Below are positions 1-8,504 of a DNA stretch of 32,515 nt, in pieces. Made by a program: the position numbers and the translations under genes. The notes beneath the pieces are model-generated. The model searched no databases and was not told the DNA's origin. It saw only the letters and a program-made list of their open reading frames with translations. This DNA comes from Acidovorax facilis (lineage in GTDB: Bacteria > Pseudomonadota > Gammaproteobacteria > Burkholderiales > Burkholderiaceae_C): NCBI RefSeq assembly GCF_023913775.1, contig NZ_JAMXAX010000063.1, positions 1-32,515 on the forward strand. The letters are read 5' to 3'. Each line of letters starts with the position of its first letter. The first letter of the stretch is position 1.

Positions 1-1094
1 AGGCCGTCCTGCACGCCAGCGGTGAACTCGCCCTGCACATCGTGCAGCAGCGCCAGCCGCGCACGCACATTGGCCAGCGCAATGCCGTGGCCCCGGGGCG
101 CGGTGTCTTCTCCATTGCCATGGCCGTTCTTGCCTTCCTTGGGGGGAAGGGTGTTGGTGATGCGCACCACCACACGGCTGCCGCGCAGCTCGGTCAGCAC
201 GCGGAGCTTGCCACCCCGGTCGCTGGGCTCCACGCCGTGTTTGACGGCGTTTTCCACCAGAGGCTGCAGCAGCAGCGGGGGCAGGCGGGCGCCGTCGGTG
301 CGGGGGTCCAGGTTCCACTGCACCTGCAGGCGTTTGCCAAAGCGCACCTCTTCGATGCCCAGGTAGCGGCGCGCGAGCGTGATTTCTTCGGCCAGCGTGG
401 TCGATTCACCCTGCTCGATGAGGGCGACCCGAAACAGGTCGGACAGGTCTTCCAGCAGCGATTCGGCCTTGGCCGGTTCTTCGCGCACCAGCGCGATGGC
501 GCTGTTGAGCGTGTTGAACAGAAAATGGGGGCGGATGCGTGACTGCAGCTCCGTCAGGCGAGCCGTGGTGGCCGCGGGCGTGCGGCCCCGCGCGCGCAGC
601 ACCAGCGCTGCCACCAGCATGGCGGCCAGCAGGGCGCCCGTGGCGGCGCTGGCCAGCCAGGGGGCCGAGGTGGGCTGCGCCACCAGCGCCAGCATGCCGC
701 AGGCATAGGCCCCGGCCAGGGCACCCAGCAGCACGCCCGCCAGGTATTGCTGCACGGTGGTCAGTCGCTGCAGCACGGTCTTGAGGCTGCAGGCCGTGAC
801 CAGCCACAGCAGCGTGGCGGGCAGCGCACCGCCCGTCAGCAGTGCCAGGGTGGCCAGCCATTCCACAGGGTTGCCCGCCCCATACATCGCGCCCACGCCC
901 ACCACCAGCTCCACGAACAGCACGGCCCGCAGCACCACGCCCACCTGGCAGGCGTCAAACACCAGGGCCCGCCCGCGCGGCGGCTGCCCGCCCGGCCCGG
1001 CGCCAGCGGCCGCCCGCACGCTGCGCGCAGACCTTTCTGGCGGGCCAGAATCGGGCAGCGGGGGCTGGGTCGATAAAATTTGCGTGTTTTGCAT
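1..1094 (-). CDS. AlgZ/LytS-type sensor histidine kinase (partial, C-terminus beyond left edge)
   Basis: The frame is open from an ATG at 1094 to the window edge, so about 364 residues are visible and the last part is cut off. After a Pro/Arg-rich N-terminus there are four hydrophobic segments (about residues 51-71, 79-101, 117-139, 146-166). The His_kinase (PF06580-type) block [13 protein letters not shown] follows with the phospho-acceptor His at about 190, then the N-box [12 protein letters not shown] and the glycine-rich [13 protein letters not shown]. This is the architecture of the AlgZ/FimS and LytS kinases, which pair with LytTR response regulators. Such a regulator (algR-like), often with hemC, is expected just beyond the left edge; an argH-algZ-algR-hemC order is what I recall from other betaproteobacteria. 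It is divergent from argH with 52 bp between start codons. Ligand and targets cannot be read from the sequence. Confidence 0.88.
   Translation of the reverse strand, partial: MQNTQILSTQPPLPDSGPPERSARSVRAAAGAGPGGQPPRGRALVFDACQVGVVLRAVLFVELVVGVGAMYGAGNPVEWLATLALLTGGALPATLLWLVTACSLKTVLQRLTTVQQYLAGVLLGALAGAYACGMLALVAQPTSAPWLASAATGALLAAMLVAALVLRARGRTPAATTARLTELQSRIRPHFLFNTLNSAIALVREEPAKAESLLEDLSDLFRVALIEQGESTTLAEEITLARRYLGIEEVRFGKRLQVQWNLDPRTDGARLPPLLLQPLVENAVKHGVEPSDRGGKLRVLTELRGSRVVVRITNTLPPKEGKNGHGNGEDTAPRGHGIALANVRARLALLHDVQGEFTAGVQDG
1074..1079 (+). promoter_or_regulatory. possible -10 element for argH
   Basis: TAAAAT stands 67 bp before the argH start, inside the first codons of the divergent kinase gene. 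The same TAAAATTTGC context recurs in the purM/hda divergent region. No good -35 box was found at the expected spacing, so this is only a candidate. Confidence 0.3.
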
Positions 1095-1146
1095 TGCGGC
1101 GCCCGGGTTGTCCGGGTGTCTGAACCTCCGGATTATTGCCCTCCTT

Positions 1147-2616
<1,470 letters not shown>

Positions 2617-2657
2617 TTTTTGCGGTGCCCATTGCACATCCTTTTGGAGCTTTTGCC

Positions 2658-3647
2658 ATGACCCCATCCCGCCGCAGCCTGTTGTCCCGTGTTTTGCGCA
2701 CCAGCGCCTTTCTGGGGGCTGCGCTGACCGTGGGGCTCGCGTCGGCGCAGTCGGCCAAGCCCATTCGCCTGCTGGTGGGGTTCCCGCCCGGCGGTGGTTC
2801 GGACGCCATTGCGCGCACCTTGTCCGAGAAGCTCAAGGACGAACTGGGCGTGCCAGTGGTGGTGGAAAACCGCCCTGGCGCCGGGGGCCAGATTGCGGCC
2901 CAGGCGCTCAAAGCCGCGGTGCCCGATGGGACCACGCTGTTCATCACGCACGACCACACCATCTCCATCCTGCCCCAGGTGGTCAAGAACGCCGGCTTCG
3001 ACCCGGTGCGCGACTTCGTTCCCGTCGGTGGCTTTGCCACCTTTGTGAATGCATTCGCCGTCTCGGGCGGCACGCCTGCCAAGTCGTTCGGCGACTACGT
3101 CAACTGGGTGCGCACGGCGGGCCAGGGCAAGGGGGCCGTGGGTATCCCGGCGCCAGCTTCCACCCCCGAATTCCTGGTCAAGCTGATCGGGCAGAAATAC
3201 CAGATCGACCTGGTGTCCGCCCCCTACCGGGGCAGCGCGCCCATGATGGCCGACATGCTGGGCAACCAGATCGGTGCAGGCGTCGCCTCGGTGCAGGATT
3301 TCATCGAGAACCACAAGGCGGGCAAGGTGCGCGTGGTGGGCGTGCTCGGCACCAAGCGCCAGGCCGCCATGCCCGATGTGCCCACGTTCGACGAAATGGG
3401 CCTCAAGGGCTTTGAAGACCTGCCCTACTACGGCATCTACGCCCCCACCGGCACACCGCAGAAGTTCATCACCGAGTTCTCCATCGCCCTGTCCAAGGTG
3501 GTGGCGATGCCGGATGTGCGCGAGCACCTGACGGCCATGGGCCTCACGGTGGGCTACATGACACCGCAGCAGCTGGCCACCCGCCAGGCGGCCTACACCG
3601 AGGCTTGGACGCGCATCATCAAGACCAGCGGGTTTGTGGCGCAGTAG
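2658..3647 (+). CDS. Bug/TctC-family periplasmic substrate-binding protein
   Basis: The 329-residue protein begins with an arginine-rich signal peptide (MTPSRRSLLSRVLRTSAFLG, cleavage probably after the Ala-rich ASAQ near residue 31). The mature part opens with KPIRLLVGFPPGGGSD, the ligand-loop signature of the Bug (tripartite tricarboxylate transporter TctC) family, and continues with the usual VVENRPGAGG and APYRGSAPMMADMLGNQ blocks. The start is supported by a GGAG ribosome site 8 nt upstream of ATG. Family members bind carboxylates, amino acids or aromatic acids in the periplasm. No TctA or TctB membrane partner lies nearby, so this is one of the many orphan Bug proteins typical of Bordetella and Comamonadaceae relatives. 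The ligand is unknown; position behind argH may be chance. Confidence 0.93.
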   Translation: MTPSRRSLLSRVLRTSAFLGAALTVGLASAQSAKPIRLLVGFPPGGGSDAIARTLSEKLKDELGVPVVVENRPGAGGQIAAQALKAAVPDGTTLFITHDHTISILPQVVKNAGFDPVRDFVPVGGFATFVNAFAVSGGTPAKSFGDYVNWVRTAGQGKGAVGIPAPASTPEFLVKLIGQKYQIDLVSAPYRGSAPMMADMLGNQIGAGVASVQDFIENHKAGKVRVVGVLGTKRQAAMPDVPTFDEMGLKGFEDLPYYGIYAPTGTPQKFITEFSIALSKVVAMPDVREHLTAMGLTVGYMTPQQLATRQAAYTEAWTRIIKTSGFVAQ

Positions 3648-3975
3648 GCCAGGGCGTGCTTGGTGTGGTCATTCGAGCGGATGCCGCTGCATCCTCCTGT
3701 TCCTGAGAACGGTCGAATTGCGGAAATTCAAACTGCGGATTCACGTGCTTCAGATTTCTAAGGCTGGGCCGGGCCTTTGAATTGGTGCGCCGCAAAAGCC
3801 GTGACCCGGTCAAAGCGCTCCTCGGGCAGGGTGTCCAGGATCTGCTGCGGGCGCGGGGCCTGCAGACGTTCATTCTCATCGGCGCGGTGGCTCTTTCATG
3901 GCAGTGTCTGTGCCGTCGCGGCGGGTGCCTTTTGGGGCCGTGGCCGAGGCTGCGAAGCGGGCCGGTGCCCGCAGT
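3648..3975. other. intergenic region with a gene remnant
   Basis: This 328-bp stretch separates the Bug gene from the convergent GlxA-type regulator. It holds a small GGATGC-cgct-GCATCC hairpin at 3679-3694, without a following T-run, and the decayed GAF-domain gene fragment at 3758-3899. Nothing else coding was recognised. Confidence 0.6.
3758..3899 (-). pseudogene. remnant of a GAF-domain sensor protein (5' end only)
   Basis: On the minus strand the ATG at 3899 gives M-K-E-P-P-R, then a frame change leads into ADENERLQAPRPQQILDT followed by LPEERFDRVTAFAAHQF and a stop at 3758. In the intact frame there is a TGA at 3896-3898 just before this text. This is the well-known N-terminal opening of GAF-domain sensor kinases and diguanylate cyclases in Proteobacteria (xxPPIPADExERLxALxxLxILDTPPEERFDRxTRLAAxxF), from memory of the family. 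The homology breaks off just where the GAF core (PIALVSLVD-like) should start. The remnant therefore shows a frameshift or small deletion near codon 6 and a large 3' deletion. It lies just downstream of the regulator gene ending at 3976 and is read in the same direction. Confidence 0.7.
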
Positions 3976-4977
3976 TCAGTGCGCGCGCGCCCGGCCCGTA
4001 CCCTGCGACGGCGTGCCTCCGCGCCCGAACTGGTGCCAGGCCCGGCGCAGCTGGGTGTCGGAGCTGAACCCCGCCATCAGCGCCGCCTGCGTCACGTTCT
4101 GGCCAGACCGCAGCGCGGCCTCGGCCGTGGCCAGGCGGATGCGCCGCAGGTACTGCAGCGGGGCGATGCCCGCATGTTCCAGAAACAGCCGCGTGAGGTG
4201 GCGCGGCGAGGTGTGTGCCACCTCGGCCATCTGCGGCACGCTCCAGTCGGCCTGCGGTTGCTGGCCCACGGCGTCCTGCACGCGGTGCAGTGCGGGGTGC
4301 ATGTGGTTGCGGTGGTGCAGAAACGGCGAGAACTGCGGGTCGTCCGGCCCCCGGCGCAGCCCGATCACCATGGCCTGCGCCACCTGCACCGCCACCGTGG
4401 GGCTGCAGATGTCGGAGATGCGGTGGAGCAGCAGGTCGATGCCGGTGGTCACGCCTGCGCTGGTGTAGATGGGGCCATCGGCCACGAACACGCGGTTGGC
4501 GGCCACGTCGCAGCGTGGGTCTACCAGGGCCAGCTCGTCCAGGTGCAGGTGGTGCGTGGTGGCGCGCCGGCCGGTCAGCAGCCCTGCATGGGCGGCCAGC
4601 ACCGCGCCCGCGCACACGGTGACCAGCTCCAGCTGCCCCGCCACCGGGCGCAGGCCGCGCAGCCAGTGCAGCAGCGCCTGGGCTTCGGCGCCGCTCACGT
4701 CGATGTGGTGGCCTGCCAGGCCCACCAGTACCACCCACGCGGGGCTGGGCAGTGTGTCAGGCAGCGGCGCCAGCCCGGTGACAGCGACCCCCACGGACGA
4801 CATGGACTCGGGCGTGGGGCTCACGAAGTGCTGCACAAAGCGCTCTGGTTGGCCCAGGGCGACCAGGGTCTGGTTGGCAATCCGCAGCGCCTCGGCCGGG
4901 CCCGCCCAGTCCAGCACCAGGCTGCCAGGCAGCAGGGCGAAGTACACGTGGATGGGGGAAGGTGTGGTGTCCTGCAT
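3976..4977 (-). CDS. GlxA-family AraC-type transcriptional regulator (DJ-1/PfpI + HTH)
   Basis: A 333-residue protein with a DJ-1/PfpI-like N-terminal domain (about residues 8-185, nucleophile-elbow-like TVCAGAVLAAHAGLL followed by RRATTHH) and a C-terminal AraC double helix-turn-helix (WSVPQMAEVAHTSPRHLTRLF, then QAALMAGFSSDTQLRRAWHQF). This pairing defines the GlxA group of regulators, which control amine, amide, arginine or betaine catabolism in other bacteria. MQDTTPSP at 4977 was chosen because the frame's earlier start would overlap the preceding gene; the gap to that gene is then 37 bp. It is last in a four-gene minus-strand cluster and is the likely local regulator of that cluster. 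The DJ-1 part probably senses a small molecule rather than acting as an enzyme. Confidence 0.88.
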   Translation of the reverse strand: MQDTTPSPIHVYFALLPGSLVLDWAGPAEALRIANQTLVALGQPERFVQHFVSPTPESMSSVGVAVTGLAPLPDTLPSPAWVVLVGLAGHHIDVSGAEAQALLHWLRGLRPVAGQLELVTVCAGAVLAAHAGLLTGRRATTHHLHLDELALVDPRCDVAANRVFVADGPIYTSAGVTTGIDLLLHRISDICSPTVAVQVAQAMVIGLRRGPDDPQFSPFLHHRNHMHPALHRVQDAVGQQPQADWSVPQMAEVAHTSPRHLTRLFLEHAGIAPLQYLRRIRLATAEAALRSGQNVTQAALMAGFSSDTQLRRAWHQFGRGGTPSQGTGRARAH

Positions 4978-5014
4978 GACAAGTTCTTGAAAAAGGCGCC
5001 GCTCCCAAGGCGTT

Positions 5015-5650
5015 TTATGGCTCCCTGTTCCACGGGGTGTCCATCTGGCGGGCGGTGCGCTCCGCAAGTGCTGCGCTCGCCAGCCGGGTGACCAGATGCA
5101 GGCTCATGTCAATGCCGGCGCTGATGCCGGCCGACGTGACCAGCGCCCCCCGGTCTACCCAGCGCACATTTTCCCGCACATCCAGGGTGGGAAACTGCGC
5201 CCGCAGGTCAGCAATGTCCTCCCAGTGGGTGGTGGCAGGGCCTTCGGTCAGCACGCCTGCGGCTGCCAGGATGAATGCTCCTGTGCACACCGATGCGGTG
5301 ATCTGCGCACCACGTGCAGCCTGGGCCACCCAGGCGCGGGTGTCTGCGCAGGCCGCGGCGGCGTCCACCACGCCGCCGGGCACGATGAGCACATCGGGCG
5401 CGGTGGCGTTGGTGAAGTCCGCGTCCGGCAGCACGCGCAGACCAGCGCGGGCCCGCACGGGGGCCAGGCTGCGGGTCACGCACTGCACGGCAAATGGCGC
5501 GGGTGCGCCAGGCTGCAGGCGCTGCGCCATGCGCACGGCGGTGGTGAACACTTCGTAGGGGCCGCCCAGGTCCAGGGCTTCCACCTCGTCAAAAACGAGG
5601 ATGGCGACTTGCAGGGGCTTTGGGGGTTTGATGGCAGATGGTGTGGTCAT
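5015..5650 (-). CDS. DJ-1/PfpI family protein, isonitrile hydratase-like
   Basis: The 211-residue product is a stand-alone DJ-1/PfpI domain without DNA-binding part. It opens with VAILVFDEVEALDLGGPYEVF (acidic residues at 21, 24 and 27), has the PDVLIVPGG strand-loop, and the nucleophile elbow ASVCTGAFIL with Cys122, followed by ATTHWEDIADL. This layout is that of isonitrile (isocyanide) hydratase and related ThiJ-type proteins, which hydrate isonitriles to N-formamides; other family members are regulators without HTH or have unknown roles. Start and stop of the preceding nitrilase-family gene overlap in ATGA (5647-5650), so the two are translationally coupled. Its similarity to the DJ-1 half of the next gene suggests an old duplication. 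The enzyme assignment is inference only. Confidence 0.85.
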   Translation of the reverse strand: MTTPSAIKPPKPLQVAILVFDEVEALDLGGPYEVFTTAVRMAQRLQPGAPAPFAVQCVTRSLAPVRARAGLRVLPDADFTNATAPDVLIVPGGVVDAAAACADTRAWVAQAARGAQITASVCTGAFILAAAGVLTEGPATTHWEDIADLRAQFPTLDVRENVRWVDRGALVTSAGISAGIDMSLHLVTRLASAALAERTARQMDTPWNREP

Positions 5651-6438
5651 GGTGTGGTGCGGGGAGGGTGGTGGGCAAACACATAACGCGGATAGGTGCC
5701 GTGCGCAGTCGTTGCGGCGTTCAGGTCGATATCGACGGTGCAAAAGGGTTGTTCTGTCGTGGTGCGGGCGAGCAGGGCGCCATCGGGGCTGATGACCCAG
5801 CCCGCGCCGCCATAGGTGCCTGCGGCGTGGTCCGCGCGGTTGGACGACAGGCTGTAGGCGCCAGTGCGCACGGCCGCAACGGTGCCCACGGCCAGCCATT
5901 TGTCGGTGGTGGCGGCCGCTGTGGCGCGCGGCGACAGGATGGCCTGCAGCCCGCCCAGCGCCGCATAGTTGGCATAGGTGTCCAGCGCCCAGAGTTCGGT
6001 GCAAATGTTCAGGCCGAAGGCCAGCGGCCCGGCGTTGAAACGGGGAAATGCTGCATCACCGCGCTCAAACCACTGGGCCTCCCAGCCACCCGGTTCATCG
6101 GGCAGGTGGAACTTGCGTCGCAGGGGCGCGTAGCCGGTCTGCGCGGACCAGAGAAAGCCTTCGTTCAGGCGCTGCCCGCCCGCAGTGACCGGGCGCGCGC
6201 CCACCACCCAGTCGGCGCCCAGCTCGGGCAGGCGGGCTGCCCAGGCGTCGCTGAGTGCGACGGCAGCGCCCCAGCGTGCTGGATCGGCGGGGAGCGATTC
6301 CCACACCGGCTCGACAAAGGCGAACTCGGGCAGCAGCACCAGCTCGGATTGCGCGCTGCGGGTGTGGGCGCACAGTGCTACCCAGGCAGCTTCGAGCAGA
6401 TGGGGTTGGTAGCGCAATTCGCAGACTGTGGCGCGCAT
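5647..6438 (-). CDS. carbon-nitrogen hydrolase (nitrilase superfamily)
   Basis: A 263-residue nitrilase-fold hydrolase with the complete catalytic set: Glu38 in LLPEFAF, Lys109 in LRRKFHLPDEPGG and Cys146 in LNICTELWALD. Members cleave nitriles, amides or carbamoyl groups through a cysteine thioester intermediate. The Cys context (NICTELW) and the length suggest a C-N hydrolase of an amide or N-carbamoyl compound rather than a classical nitrilase, but the substrate cannot be named. The start is supported by GGAG 8 nt upstream. It follows the isochorismatase-like gene by 15 bp and overlaps the DJ-1 gene by 4 bp, so the three enzymes are made together. The protein is cytosolic. Confidence 0.88.
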   Translation of the reverse strand: MRATVCELRYQPHLLEAAWVALCAHTRSAQSELVLLPEFAFVEPVWESLPADPARWGAAVALSDAWAARLPELGADWVVGARPVTAGGQRLNEGFLWSAQTGYAPLRRKFHLPDEPGGWEAQWFERGDAAFPRFNAGPLAFGLNICTELWALDTYANYAALGGLQAILSPRATAAATTDKWLAVGTVAAVRTGAYSLSSNRADHAAGTYGGAGWVISPDGALLARTTTEQPFCTVDIDLNAATTAHGTYPRYVFAHHPPRTTP

Positions 6439-6453
6439 GGTGTTCTCCGGCGG

Positions 6454-7023
6454 TCAGGCTGCGGCCGCTTCCAGGGCGTCCAGGGCTTCCCGCACGGTGC
6501 GCAGGGTGGCAAAGCGGCCCTGCAGCACCGTGGCGGTGCGGGTCTTGATGTCGACGGCTGCCAGCGTCTGGCCGTCTGGCTGCACCATGTCCCAGGTCAA
6601 GGTGGCGTCGGTCACGTAGTCCACCTCCCAGCCCAGGTCCGAGGCGTGGCGCGTGGTGGTTTCGCAGCATTGTTCGGTGCGGATGCCGCTGATGATGAGG
6701 CGCTGGATGCCATGGCGCGTCAGCCACACGTCCAGTCCCGTGCCCACCAGCGCGCTGTGGCGGGACTTGGTGAAGGTGGCGGCCGCCTCGAAGGGCGCTA
6801 GGCCATCGAGTGCGCGCACCTGGCCTGACACCTGCGAAAACGCATTCTCGGGCACTTCGGGGCCTTCGCTGTGGAACACCCGCACCACCGGCACGCCGCG
6901 CGCCACGCAGCCTTCGATCAGGGCGTTCTGGGCCTGCAGATAGGCGGGCAGGTCGTGCGTGGTGAAGTAAGGGCGGTGGCGAAAGGACTCCTGGACGTCA
7001 ATCACAATCAGACATGTTTTCAT
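6454..7023 (-). CDS. isochorismatase-fold cysteine hydrolase
   Basis: The 189-residue protein shows the three catalytic residues of the cysteine hydrolase branch of the isochorismatase fold: Asp9 in LIVIDVQESF, Lys86 in TFTKSRHSAL and Cys119 in IISGIRTEQCCETTTRHA. That branch includes nicotinamidase, N-carbamoylsarcosine amidase and ureidoacrylate hydrolase. The metal-binding histidines typical of nicotinamidase (DxHxxxH) are not apparent, so nicotinamidase is unlikely. It is the first gene of the minus-strand cluster with the nitrilase-family hydrolase, the DJ-1 protein and the GlxA-type regulator, which suggests joint degradation of a nitrogenous compound. Its promoter should lie in the 310-bp gap upstream. 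Confidence 0.87.
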   Translation of the reverse strand: MKTCLIVIDVQESFRHRPYFTTHDLPAYLQAQNALIEGCVARGVPVVRVFHSEGPEVPENAFSQVSGQVRALDGLAPFEAAATFTKSRHSALVGTGLDVWLTRHGIQRLIISGIRTEQCCETTTRHASDLGWEVDYVTDATLTWDMVQPDGQTLAAVDIKTRTATVLQGRFATLRTVREALDALEAAAA

Positions 7024-7225
7024 GGTGTGCTTCTTTCGATGGATGGTTTGAAGCCTTTATTCTCATTGCGCTAAGGCGTGGAGTCCGCGCCAGACGGGAC
7101 AGGTTTCGATCAATTTACGCCATCGATGGAGGTCTTGGCGAGGTTTCACAGGGAATGGTGGGCAAGCGGGCCATGGGGGTTGTCTGGAAAAAGGCGATTA
7201 ACGCTGTATGGGTAATGTTTTGTAG

Positions 7226-7240
7226 CTATCAAATTGATAG
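7226..7240. repeat. perfect 15-bp palindrome in divergent region
   Basis: CTATCAA-A-TTGATAG, a perfect 7-1-7 inverted repeat about 95 bp upstream of the esterase start. It could be an operator. The words TAGCTATC and TTGATAG also resemble the edges of the dispersed palindromes elsewhere in the window (for example TTTTGATAGCTGCTAGC at 27425), so it may instead be a degraded copy of that family. Confidence 0.45.
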
Positions 7241-7275
7241 TTTTGCGCGGTGAGCCGCATAAGCTGTTATGGTGA

Positions 7276-7291
7276 TTAGGGTTTTCCCTAA
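7276..7291 (+). promoter_or_regulatory. TTAGGG-TTTT-CCCTAA inverted repeat upstream of the esterase
   Basis: A 6-bp perfect stem with a TTTT loop, followed by AATTTTT, ends 42 bp before the esterase start codon. The shape fits either a short intrinsic terminator or attenuator in the leader, or an operator overlapping the promoter. The sequence alone does not decide between them. Confidence 0.35.
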
Positions 7292-7333
7292 ATTTTTGCC
7301 CTCTACAGCCCACCCACTACACGACTCCTTGCC

Positions 7334-8404
7334 ATGGCCAGACGCTCCCGCTTGTTTTCCCTGTCAGCGCTGACGCGGGCCTACCAGCGCAACCTGAAGG
7401 CCTTTGCCCGGGCGGCGCGCCCCGTGCGCGCCAAGGCCCCGGCTGCGCCGCGCCGGGTGGTGCCTGCGCCAGCGGTGCCAGCCCGGCGCGCGGCCAGCAA
7501 GCCCGTGCCCGCTCGCGGAGAGTGGGTCGGTGGCGTTGCACCCGGGCCTGCGGGCGCGCGGCGCTACCACCTCTACATCCCGCCAGGGCTGGCGCTGAAA
7601 GCAGACGAGAAACTGCCCTTGCTGGTCATGCTGCATGGCTGCGGCCAGACGGGGGGCGATCTGGCTGCCGCCACGCGCATGAACCGGCTGGCCGCGCGCG
7701 AGCGTTTTCTGGTGCTGTACCCTGAGCAGGAGCGCATGGCCAACGCCCATGGATGCTGGAACTGGTTTGAGCGCCGCAACGGCAAGGCCCAGGCCGAGGC
7801 AGCCACGCTGCTGGCTGCGGTGGACAAGGTGGCGCGCCGCTACCCGGTGGACCTGGCCCGTGTGGCCGTGGCGGGCTTGTCGGCCGGTGCCAGCATGGCC
7901 GTGCTGATGGCCGCGCTCTATCCCCAGCGGTTCTGTGCCGTGGCCATGCATTCCGGGGTGGCACCGGGCACGGCCGAATCGGCCGCCACGGCGCTGGCCG
8001 CCATGCACGGGCGGCGCGCTGCGCACCTGCCAGAGCCCCTGGGTGTCTCCCTCAACCAGGGCGCAACCCCTTCCGTGCTGCCGCTGCCGCCCCTGCTGGT
8101 GCTGCATGGCGATGCCGATGGTGTGGTCTCTGTGCGTAACGCGGCGGCCACGGCCCTGCTGTGGGCGGATGCGCTGGGCGCGCGGGCCGGAGCCTTGCGC
8201 ACCCTGCAGCGTGGCCAGCGCCATGCCATGCGGGTGACCGAATTCAAGACCCGGGGCCGCACCGTGGTGGCGCTGCGCGAAGTGGCGGGGCTGGCCCACG
8301 CCTGGAGCGGCGGCGTGGCGCAATTGCCGTTCAGCGACCCGGCGGGGCCGGATGCCTCCGCCCTGGTGTGGGCCTTTGTGGCGCGGCAGTTTGCAAAAAA
8401 ATGA
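7334..8404 (+). CDS. PHB depolymerase-family esterase
   Basis: The 356-residue alpha/beta hydrolase has the features of the PHB-depolymerase esterase family: oxyanion loop VMLHGCGQTG, lipase box GLSAGAS with Ser183, acid in LHGDADGVVS (Asp262 likely) and His322 in LAHAWSGG. Such enzymes hydrolyse poly-3-hydroxybutyrate or related short esters. There is no cleavable signal peptide. Instead the first 65 residues are rich in Arg, Ala and Pro (MARRSRLFSLSALTRAYQRN, then KAPAAPRR), which suggests a cytosolic or granule-associated protein. It is monocistronic, with a dispersed palindrome directly after the stop. A feruloyl or other carbohydrate esterase is the main alternative. Confidence 0.87.
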   Translation: MARRSRLFSLSALTRAYQRNLKAFARAARPVRAKAPAAPRRVVPAPAVPARRAASKPVPARGEWVGGVAPGPAGARRYHLYIPPGLALKADEKLPLLVMLHGCGQTGGDLAAATRMNRLAARERFLVLYPEQERMANAHGCWNWFERRNGKAQAEAATLLAAVDKVARRYPVDLARVAVAGLSAGASMAVLMAALYPQRFCAVAMHSGVAPGTAESAATALAAMHGRRAAHLPEPLGVSLNQGATPSVLPLPPLLVLHGDADGVVSVRNAAATALLWADALGARAGALRTLQRGQRHAMRVTEFKTRGRTVVALREVAGLAHAWSGGVAQLPFSDPAGPDASALVWAFVARQFAKK

Positions 8405-8409
8405 ATAAA

Positions 8410-8450
8410 AATAGGCTCTAGCGCTTATCTGTCAAGCGCGAGCAGCTATT
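8410..8450. repeat. dispersed intergenic palindrome, copy 1 (inverted orientation)
   Basis: Two 17-nt arms, 8410-8426 and 8434-8450, flank a 7-nt loop and match in 13 of 17 positions (core AGCGCTT/AAGCGC). On the minus strand it reads like copies 2 and 3 at 14544 and 27428. It lies between the convergent esterase and permease genes and could act as a two-way terminator. Confidence 0.7.
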
Positions 8451-8504
8451 AAATTTGTAGTGAATGTGGTGTTTGATGCTGCCCGTGGCAGCATCCATGG
8501 TCGG

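Larger units (their letters stand above)
7024..7333. promoter_or_regulatory. divergent intergenic region, isochorismatase-like gene / esterase gene
   Basis: This 310-bp gap lies between two divergent genes and should carry both promoters. Two symmetrical sequences stand out and are listed separately (7226-7240 and 7276-7291). No convincing -35/-10 pair or small gene was found. Confidence 0.5.

Noticed and set aside
3619-3879. 86-codon open frame on the minus strand
   Set aside because: It is a different frame from the one that holds the GAF remnant and has no family pattern.
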